In this document: positions 55,614 through 64,000 of the stretch, piece after piece
Numbering within the stretch: the first letter of the stretch is position 1
Layout of the letters: each line of letters begins with the position of its first letter
Source: Larix kaempferi
Lineage: Eukaryota; Streptophyta; Pinopsida; Pinales; Pinaceae
Reading direction: 5' to 3'
Assembly (NCBI GenBank): GCA_027924585.1
Contig: BSBM01000372.1
Location: forward strand, 9,531,001 to 9,595,000
Length of the DNA stretch: 64,000 bases
Made by a program: the position numbers and the translations under genes
Notes under the pieces: generated by a model
Database searches by the model: none
What the model was told of the DNA's origin: nothing
The model's input: only the letters and a program-made list of their open reading frames with translations

Positions 55614-58450
55614 CTAAGGGTTTTGCGAAGTAGGACTATCCCGATAGGGTTTTAGTCTACTTCCATTCACCAAACCTGGTAAGTTATCTCCGGCTAACGT
55701 GGCTAACTGAACTATGCCATCGTTAGTAACATGTATAACAGTATATGGGCCAAGCCAATGCATTTTAAAGTTGTTAGAAAATTTCATAAATTTACTATCT
55801 TACAAGAGGACAAGGTCACCTACCTGAAAGGACTTGTTCTTGATATAGCGATCATGCCATGCTTTTTCTCTGTATTTCGGCACTTGCTGGTGAAATCCTG
55901 CAATGAAGTGATATTCCTCCAATCTAACCAAGTGTAGAATCCTTTCTTCTATTATTTTTTCATCCTCCATTCCTGTGAATGGAGCAATCCGTAAGCTGGG
56001 TACAATATACTCCATAAGCATCACAACTTCCCATCCATAGGCCAATCTGAAAGGTGTATGGCTTGTCAACTGCTTGCAAGTGGTGCTGTATGCCCATAAT
56101 ACAGCTGGAATGCGTAGATCCCAATCATCCTTGTTTACATTGCACACCTTTGTCAGTGCATTCTCCAGTACCTTGTTGAAAGCTTCAACAGCTCCATTGG
56201 CTTGAGGATGGTATGGTGTACTCCTCTAATGATAAATGTGGAACTCTTCAGTAAGGGCTTCAATAGTCCTGTTCAAAAAGTGAGTCCCTTGATCACTCAT
56301 TAAAATATTTGGGCATACAAATATGGTAAGGATGTTCTAGAAGATTAACTGTGCGGCAGTAACTGCACTACAGTCCTTCACTGGTTTAGCCTCTACCCAT
56401 ATGGCGAGATAATCAGTTGCGGTGATAATGTATCTCGCACCAGTCCTCTTTCCTAGTGGGTTAACAGGTCTCATGAAATCAATAGCCCATTTGTCAAATG
56501 CTTGTAGTGTCAACCATGGATTCAACGACATTTCATCTCTTCGCGATGACTTTCCTGTTCTCTGACAGACATCGCAACTCTGGAAATGTTCCTTTGAATC
56601 TTTATGAATCGTAGGCCACCGTATCCCTACTCTCTATATCTTCTACGTAATAGCTCTTCCTACGTAGTGACCTCCCGATACACCTGAATGTGCATCAACC
56701 AATATGAATGGCTTCTCATGATCCAACACACATCTGCACAGCACTTTATCTGGTCCCAACTTGTATAGTTTTCTTTCTATGATAGTGAAGTTTGCTGCTC
56801 TAAATACCAGCTGCTTCTTTTGCTGTGTAGTGAACTCTGTGGGTGCCAATCCCATAGTAAAAAAGTCTACAATATCCTTGTAATAATCATTAGTGACTTG
56901 TATGGAAAATAACTGCACATCAAGCAGATTGTCTTCAATATTGGTGGGTTCTTTGCCTGACTCAATCCTTGAGAGATGGTTAGGTCGTAGGTTCAATCTT
57001 CCTTGCTTAACACTGATCTCAAAGTCATACTCCTAGAAGAGTAACAACCATCTACAAATTCTCCCCCCTAACACTGGTTTATTGACCAAATACTTCAAAG
57101 TGGAATGGTCAGTAAACATTGAGAAGTGAGCACCCAGCAAATAGTGCCTGAATTTGTGCAGTGCGTACACCATATCTAGACCTTCTCTTTCTGTGGTCGT
57201 ATAGTTCTTTTTAGCTCATGAGAGATTCCTGCTTGAAAATGCAATGGGATGTTCAATTCCTCCCTCTCCTGGATGTGCTAGCACCACACCAAGTGCAATG
57301 GCTGAAGCATCAACGTGTACATGGAATTGCTTGTCCCAATCCAAAAAAACAAGGTTAGGCACAGTTACCTTTTTCTCCTTTAGTGTGTCTAGGCCTTGCT
57401 CACATTTTGCGTTCCATATGAATTGTGCTTCTTTCTTCAACAGCTTCTCCATCGGTGTGGTTATCTACGCATAACCCTTGATGAATTTTCTATAGTATCC
57501 CATATGTCCCAATGTGGTGCGAATTTGTTTCACTGAATTCGGTCCTGGCAGGTTCACAATAACTGCGATCTTTGTAGGGTCAACCATCAAGCCTTGTCTA
57601 TAGTTAATGTGTCCCAATTTAACTCCATAGGGCACGTAAAATATGAATTTCCTCAAATTCAAAGAAATATGATGTTGTCTGCACTTTTCTAATATCATTC
57701 TAAGGTTCTCATAGTGGTTCTTCAGTAAACCAAAGACAGTCCAATCATCAAAATAAACTTCTAAGAACTTGTGGATAAAGTCTTTGAATACAACCACAAC
57801 AACTCTGAAAAATATAGCTGGTGCATTCTTCAATCCAAAAGGCATAACTGTATACTGATATGATCCCCATTGAGTATCAAATGTTGTCTTGTCCCTGTTT
57901 GCTTCATCAATCCTGATTTGATGGTATCCAGAAAATCCATCAATGAAAGAATATGCCTCATTTCCTCCAACATTATCTAATACTTCATCTATAAACAGAG
58001 TAGGAAATGGGTCATGCAACGAAGCATCATTTAGCTTCCTTATATCTACCCAAATTATGATCTCACCTTTAGTATTTTTATCTTGGATAACCATCAGGCT
58101 TATCCACTCTGACTCTTCAACTGGATCAATGATCCCTGTATCAAGCATCTTGCCAATCCCTGCCTTCACTCTTTCTTTATATCTAAGGTTCAGTCTATAA
58201 GGTATTTGCTTAACGGGCTTCACTCTGGCTTGAGAGGTATCTTCATCACTCCCAAGTCGCCCAAAATGCCTTTCATTTCCAAAAAGTTAGTCGGAAATAA
58301 GTCCTGATACTCATGCAGAAGGTCTACGATCTGCGTGACCCTCTCATCATCACAGTAGTCTCCAATGGATGCAAACTTCAGCTCTTCACTTATGCCAATG
58401 TTCACTTTTCTTGTCTTAACAGGTCCACTCATGTCTTGGATTTGTAAGGT
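55614..58450 (-). pseudogene. Element C: reverse transcriptase, RNase H and integrase
   Basis: Coding starts at the rearrangement border, just before VKTRKVNIGISEELKFASIGDY, so the gag-like domain is missing. A one-base shift near 58225 is followed by one frame to about 55800 with several stops. RT has VDIRKLNDAS, MPFGLKNAP and YFDDW. RNase H has HVHVDASAIALGVVL. Integrase has CQRTGKSSRRDEM, a core with IDFMRP, SDQGTHF and [10 protein letters not shown] last shift near 55798 leads to LVNGSRLKPYRD and TAG at 55616-55614. Domains match element 1 closely. Confidence 0.88.
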
Positions 58451-58460
58451 TGACTGCGCC

Positions 58461-58468
58461 TATAAATA
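58461..58468 (+). promoter_or_regulatory. TATA box of the inverted aORF2
   Basis: CCTATAAATACC, 123 nt before ATG 58591. Similarity to the aORF1 leader starts at about 58451, a few bases before this box, which is also the edge of the inverted segment. Here the box points away from the pol fragment. Confidence 0.6.
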
Positions 58469-58590
58469 CCATTGTATTTGGGCTCGCGGGCATTACCAAA
58501 ACTCTAAAATTTTTCTGCGAACCATAGATTGAATCTGTTTACCGAGAGCGTTAAAGTTACCTTATGACTCTGTAGAAGAAAGTCCAGTGT

Positions 58591-60700
58591 ATGTCTGACA
58601 AATCTATAGTTGAGAAAGAGTTCACAGTCGAGCAGGTTGTGAGGGTACTTAAGAAAATGAGCCTTGAAGGGTTGATGAGAACCCCTGCTAAGAAGGTTGT
58701 TAGAGAACAAGGTCAAGGTTCACGTCATTCACCACAACACTCTACACAAATGTAAGGAAAGGGTAAGGAACCTGCAGTGGAGAAGGAAAAACCGAAGATA
58801 AGGAGACCCAAGCTGCCAGAAGTTCCGCTTGGTGATAAAGAAATCCTGTTAACTTTGACCCATGAGTATATATCTCTGCGTGCACAGGATGCATCAACCC
58901 TGAAGCTCACCAAGAATGCTAAGTATGAAATCTTGCTTCCGCCCATATCTAAACATGTGAAACCAGAAGAAAATCTGTTGGGTAAGCTAGTGGACTTTAA
59001 GTTCGAAGATTATGATTTACTACAACAACAAAAGGATCCAGACGAGCCGAAGTACCCACAATTTCATCCAGATAAATATATGTGTTGGAAGATGGATGTT
59101 AAGAACAACCAATTGTTGGTTGCGCAGAATTGGCTGTCTGAAGTCGTTGAATCAGGGTTGTTGAACCTATTTCGTCTCCCGCACTTCGACTGGAGCCCAG
59201 AACATATCATTGTGGTGTGCACACTCATATCGCGCACACACCAAGGCTACCTTTGGTCGGATAGGAACGTCGAACTAAACATAGACTTGATCCATCGGAT
59301 TACAGGTCTAAGCAAGTGGGGCAAAGACCCTAAGAAGTTCTTTGTCAGCAAAACAAGAGACAAGGAGGTTGCACTCGTAGATGAAAGAAACTCACAGCAT
59401 ACTGAAAGGAAAAAGAGGGTTCATCATAGATGATATAGCTGATGATGCTACGCGGTTCGTAACACAACTCTTAGTAGGAAAAAATTTGCGGAAGGCAAGG
59501 CCAACAGAAGTCCCAGCCGACACAGTGCTCCTTGGGGCGAAGGCAGCGCAGGGTGGAAGATTCAACTGGTGCCAATATTTACTGAATGAGTTTCTGGAGG
59601 ATGTACGCGAAACTCAGGTCCATGGAATTGATGTTCATTACAGCTGGTTGATGGTATTAATTGCGTTTGTAGGCTGGAAGGACCCAAGGAACTATGTTGG
59701 TCTCACCTCTCCCAGCAATGGCTGTTGAGGACCCAGATATGCAAATCTCTGGGCAAATCTAATGTTGAAACGACAGCGCACGTCGAATGAATTTTTCTAC
59801 ACAGACTACAAGTAGATGTACAATGTTATTGTTTGCACACTGCGCATATCAAAAGAGGTAACATCTAAATATATTCGCACCTTAAATTTTTACATTAACA
59901 TGCATTCCATCTACATTTCAGCAAAGGCACAAAAAAAGAACCCAAAACGGTTCAAGGGAACTATCACATGGATGAATCATATATCGACCTTATTACGAAG
60001 GAATGGGTGGATGAATGGAAGGTCGAAGGACCTATGATCATCGATAGTGAACCTGAAGAAAGTAATCCAATTCAAACAAGAATTGTCAAAGAGTCACCAT
60101 CAAGAAAAAGGAAGGAGCCAGGAAGCTCAGTACCAGAGAAAATCCAGAAGAAGAAACTGAAATCCACAAAGGGCCAATTGGACGCGAAGCTACATGATGA
60201 CGATTATGAGATGATTGCATCCATGGTCACCGTGCATATAGAAGATGTGTTGAACCTCAAAGACAGTAAGGATGAGAATATTCAAGCAAGGTTGCAACAA
60301 AATCTAACTACATTGCAAGGGATAACAACGAAGTTTGATCAAGTCCAGCGCGACTTGGATTTGCGCAAGAGTGAGAGTCAGAAGGAAGGTCAGGGGACAC
60401 TTCGCAGCCAAAGAAAACACCTCTAGCCCTAACCATGCCACCAAAATTGCGCATAGTCCGCATTTACCCACTCAATTTCATTATACCGCGTGACGAAACA
60501 ACTGCTGGCGCGCAGAGCATAGAGCATGTGGAGATCAACATCGCGATGTTTCCACTAGAGGGCCTAGACAATATGCACTTGCAAGTTGTCGAAGAGATCC
60601 ATGATAGAAATGTGGTCGCTCTGGACCAACACCATCAATTGTAACAAAATTATAAGCAGTTGTAGGAAGCAAGTTTAAAGAGAGCCAAGGCACTTGAAAG
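58591..60700 (+). pseudogene. Inverted third ORF copy (aORF2) of element C
   Basis: Opposite in strand to pol and aORF1. ATG 58591 gives MSDKSIVEKEFTVE; TAA at 58753-58755, then open 58777-59433 with KLTKNAKYEILLPPISK, LLNLFRLPHFDWSPEH, SRTHQGYLWSDRNVELN and LIHRITGLSKWGKDP. A shift at about 59390 leads to 59381-59728 (FLEDVRETQ...WLMVLIAFVGWKD), then 59968-60426 and 60435-60644, basic and helical. It is truncated compared with aORF1: similarity stops at CACTTGAAAG (60691-60700), nine bases before the LTR. Without the insertions present in aORF1 it shows the ancestral aORF best. Confidence 0.8.
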
Positions 60701-60709
60701 TCAACCATT

Positions 60710-62179
60710 TGTTGGTTGCTTATACTATTCTTGAGGTTTTTTAGAAAGACCCAAGTTCTGCATGGTTCAAGGAACCAACAAAACCCCTTTTCAATGGCCC
60801 TTTCGGCAACAACTTGCAAAGAGACTGAGGTGTCACCCGAGGTGAAGTAATGGGGAGGTTGCGGAATCAGGTTTCCACAACCAGATGATGAACGCTTAAC
60901 AGATTGATGAGCAGCGCGCTTCAGAACTCGCGCTGCGAACTAGGGACTGTGCAAAGTTCACCTTCTCCGCGGCTTACACTTAGACTATCATGCATCCAAG
61001 GACTGCGTGATGTGGAATGGTTCTTCGATAGTAGGACAGTGCCACAAAGGGCTACGCTTCCTCCATACTCTTATGCAACTTCAATAGATTCTACTTAGTG
61101 TAACTGATGCATTTAACATGCACAATAGTCTGCGAACCTTGCGAACTTATACACTATAACAAACAACAATCTAATTGCACACTTCCAGTGCTGCGCTCAA
61201 GGAATCGCACTATATAGACTTCACTGGCCACGTGTTTACCCGATTGACTTATGCATTCAACTAAATTAGAAATACTTATGCAATTAACATTCATTCACAC
61301 ATGTTGATACTTAACATATTATCCCCATCATTATCCTTATGGAAAATACATATAAAAGCAAGAACACATGAGCTCATAAACAGGATCTTAACCATTCAGC
61401 ATAAGCAAATACACAGATTCAAGCACATAAGCAATCACATAACACAGATTTAACATGGTTCACCCCCAGGATGGGAGCTATGTCCACGGGAACTGTTGTT
61501 ATATTATTTATGGGAAGGGTACAACAGTTCCAGTCTGCACACTCAACTGCAGACTCTCTTCTCTCTCAACAGAGATCAATATTCAACATTTCTCAATAGA
61601 AGATTCATTAACCCAACAACACTTTCCCTTCCAAAATGTGCCCTTTTAGAGATCATGCCTATAGGTCATGTCTTTACAATCAAGTGGGCCCAAAACCCTA
61701 AGGTTTCCCAAAACTGTCATGGTTACCCGCCGACTCATCCTGTCACAGTCAACAGCTTCTCCACACGCTTCTGGCCATTCTACTAGACCACTCACAGTCC
61801 ACATGCCTTTTTGACAACCGCATCCTTCCTGAAACAGTTACAATGCATCGTGGCATGTCACTTTCCGTCCCTCTAGCCTGCTCAAAACTGTCGACCCGGT
61901 GGCTTAGCTTCTAACTGTTTTCCTCCACTCTCATTGATAGGTCGCTTTCTCCTGACTTCACGCTGCTCCATACCAAAAACAGGTCGCTTTCCTCCACTCG
62001 ACCTTCCTTTACATTCTTTACCCAAAATAGGTGCCCTGTTGGCACTACGTGGTGCTACCACTTCGCGGAGATGGAACCTAGTCGTGCAGTTCTTACCCCA
62101 CCGATACTACGCTGTGCTCAACTTCACAGCTCCTCAAATCTGTCTTGCCAAAAATGGCTTACTTAGGTGAGGCCCAACA
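60710..62179 (-). repeat. 5' LTR of element C (1470 bp)
   Basis: Minus strand TGTTGGGCC...AGCAACCAACA. The nine bases between it and the inverted aORF copy (AATGGTTGA on the minus strand) are all that remains where a PBS would be; only TGG is shared with a standard PBS start. Confidence 0.88.
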
Positions 62180-62583
62180 ACCATGATGAATATGAAGGTG
62201 AAGTTGAAGAGGAGTAATTCCATATGCCTAGATCAAGGTTTGGAACCGTAGAAGGAGGAAGAAAATTATTTTTTAAATTTTAATCTTTATTAGAAATAGT
62301 TTGTTTTGTTTATCCCTCATATATATAAAGTTTTCAGTACAAGTTTGTTTGTTTTTTGAGGTATATCAATGATAGTGATTGGATGAAGCTTGAGGTTTTA
62401 TGATAAAGGATGATGTAGCATCATGTGTGCAGCTGCAAGTTGTTGTGAGTTTGACTTCTAGGTTTATGGAGTCGCCGAGAATACTCATAGTTAGGTTGAG
62501 AAGTTTTTTTTTGGGATTTATCCTGTTGCAAGTAGCAACAAAAGTTAGCCAACTAATGGCGAAGGGATAATTAAAGGGGAGAA
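62180..62583 (+). other. Right internal end of element E with PPT
   Basis: Starts with the TSD of C, then a short acidic reading frame ending at TAA 62214-62216, then AT-rich non-coding DNA. TTAAAGGGGAGAA (62571-62583) is the PPT next to the right LTR. Confidence 0.6.
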
Positions 62584-63869
62584 TTTTGGGAGTAATTATC
62601 TCTCCAACATTCGTACTTAAGAATTTAAGCGATTCAACACAATAATGCAGTTGAAGAGCAAGGATTCCCCAAGTTAGATCGAAGATCAGTTTATCCAGAT
62701 AGGTATCATGGAGGTTCAACCATCATTAAGTTCAGCTGGTTAGGTAGTAGGGCAGTTCATAAATCACATTGAAATAAGTTTACATGTAAGAGTAATAGTG
62801 TCATGCCCAGTCACATTCATAATTAATGTGCACCACCGAATTGAATGCCTCCAACTGAAGTTGCATGGACTCACCCAACAGAAGCCACGAAGAAAAAAAA
62901 TGAAGAAAATTGATGAAATGTCGAAGTGATTGGAGGTATGATGAATTCATATTGATGAAAAATCGAGTGGTGACATGTGGCAGAAGCCAATAGGGTGTCA
63001 TCTTAGAGCATTGGTGTGGTCAATAAAAATTTCTTGGAGGAATGCTGATGTAGAATCCCTGATAGAGAATGTGAAAGTGATCCGTGGAAGCATGGGTGTG
63101 GATGTCGGTGGTTAATTGGTGGAGATGGGAAGCAAATAGTTGGTTTCGAGGACTGATGAGAAACCTCAACATGATGACAAGTGGCAGAACCAGAGTGGTC
63201 GTAACTATTTGATATGGAAAATTTTGTTGTGTGCATCATATGGAAGCTTGATGGGAAAAGTCCAATGGTGAATCAGATGAGGACATGTGGCTATCGAAGT
63301 CGGCATATCTATGTTGTAAAGAGGTGTCGGTTAGGAGAGGACCAATGGAGGAATTTGACTAATCATCAAGGAGATGTATCGGCGCTGAAGTAAAATGCGA
63401 TAGAGTTGAAGTTCAATGGAGAGTATCGATGGGGACATGTGTTATCATAACGAAGTTTTGTATTATTGTATAAAAATGGTGAACACAAATAAAAGGAAGA
63501 AAGGCATAACCTGATAGGAAATCATATAATGACATGTGGTAGATCATTGAAGCTTTGAATCAAAGGAAAATTTGATGGTGTACTTTGGAATGCTAATGGA
63601 AAATACCGAGAGCCAATCACTTGGTGACACATGGCATGATTTCAGGACTTTGTGAAGCTCTATGGTTTATTCAAATGGTAGTATTTTTGTTGATGCATTG
63701 TTGTTGTGTTGATGCATTCAAATAGTTCATCTGTGTATAAATAGGATAATTTGTTTTATAGTTAGTTGGATGGAATTAAAATTGGTTATGTTTTGTTGTA
63801 TGGTCTTTTTGTGTGCTTATGTATGTTTTTGGTGGTAGAGCTGGTTTAAGATCCGTGCCATTTCCTTCA
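62584..63869 (+). repeat. Right LTR of element E (1286 bp)
   Basis: Matches 23785-24433 plus 39371-39877 along its length, with about 130 bp more because of indels. The first bases TTTTGGG replace TGTTGGG. Ends TTCCTTCA, then AAATT. Confidence 0.85.
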
Positions 63870-64000
63870 AAATTTAAACTTAATAGTAAGCTAACAAAAT
63901 TCATTATTCAGTTTTCACCTTTCCAATAGTCTCCTCACCTCAATTATATTTGAGAAACCACATTATCATTATCACTACATACTGAGCAACTCAATTAGTG
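63870..64000. other. Flanking DNA right of element E
   Basis: Starts with the TSD AAATT. AT-rich; nothing else recognised. Confidence 0.6.

Larger units (their letters stand above)
43971..62179 (-). mobile_element. Element C: Athila-like element of the element 1 family, rearranged
   Basis: Minus-strand element with LTRs at 60710-62179 (5') and 43971-45488 (3'), TSD ACAAT (43966-43970) versus ACCAT (62180-62184). Pol (58450-55614) is followed, in sense, by TATA box, aORF, PPT and 3' LTR, as in element 1. Between the 5' LTR and pol, where gag and protease should be, lies a second aORF copy with its TATA box in inverted orientation. Copia F and a solo LTR interrupt the sense aORF. The LTRs differ in several indels, so C is older than F. 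Confidence 0.85.
23785..63869 (+). mobile_element. Element E: copia-derived LTR element without pol, host of B, C and F
   Basis: Left LTR (23785-24433 plus 39371-39877) and right LTR (62584-63869) are similar over their length and flanked by AAATT at 23780-23784 and 63870-63874. An iMet-like PBS (39880-39892) follows the left LTR and a purine tract precedes the right one. After removal of the nested elements E is about 6.2 kb. Its interior has a copia gag start and an acidic coding stretch, but I found no protease, integrase or reverse transcriptase. Insertions inside: B, a solo LTR at 40161 and C. Confidence 0.85.

Noticed and set aside
58591-62179. aORF2 plus the right LTR as a separate small element
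   Set aside because: There is no second LTR or TSD at 58451; TSD-like flanks and LTR orientation join both LTRs to element C.
1-64000. CRISPR arrays, tRNA or rRNA genes
   Set aside because: No regularly spaced repeats with unique spacers and no tRNA box A/B cloverleaf or rRNA sequence seen; the tRNA-like strings are retrotransposon primer sites.

Overview
The window looks like intergenic DNA from a large, repeat-rich plant genome. The transposon families, the iMet-tRNA primer sites and the Athila-like Ty3/gypsy polyproteins point to a seed plant, and from memory a gymnosperm such as a conifer is most likely. That organism call is an inference from similarity style, not a database result. I found no convincing host gene, tRNA, rRNA or CRISPR. 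Nearly everything is explained by nested retrotransposons whose borders can be fixed from TG...CA long terminal repeats (LTRs), primer-binding sites (PBS), polypurine tracts (PPT) and target-site duplications (TSD).

Layout, left block (1-23486). A plant L1-like LINE (13407-23486, + strand) is the oldest layer. Its ORF1 is cut at 13407 by the LTR of a minus-strand element (G, LTR 12106-13406, PBS-like site 12091-12103), whose non-coding interior holds a 31-bp minisatellite. To the left lies an Athila-like gypsy element (element 1, 1-8774, 5' end outside the window), most simply inserted into G. The LINE endonuclease region is split by a minus-strand Tork/Tnt1-like copia (A, 14498-19521, TSD GGAGG).

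Right block (23785-63869). A degenerate copia-derived element without pol (E, TSD AAATT) spans about 40 kb because it has been filled by later insertions. Its left LTR contains element B (24434-39365, TSD AAGTT), a second Athila-like family, whose own left LTR contains a 2.7-kb non-autonomous element D (24533-27212, TSD TCGGT) with a coiled-coil ORF. E's interior contains a copia-type solo LTR (40161-40872) and element C (43971-62179, minus strand, TSD ACAAT/ACCAT), a relative of element 1. C is in turn split by a solo LTR (47789-48191) and by a young, nearly complete copia F (48300-54424, TSD TTCTT).

How the parts work together. Elements 1, B and C share an unusual plan: a second gag-like domain lies just upstream of reverse transcriptase (in B, where the 5' part is visible, it follows the protease), the reverse transcriptase has a YFDDW active site, and a large third ORF (aORF, Athila env-like position) lies between integrase and the 3' LTR. 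In elements 1 and C the aORF is preceded by its own TATAAATA box and ends exactly 12 nt before the LTR. In C a second, inverted aORF copy with its promoter has replaced gag and protease. This makes a large inverted repeat and is the most unusual structure here. All coding regions carry stops or frameshifts, many of the stops consistent with C-to-T change at CAG codons, as expected of methylated, silenced elements.
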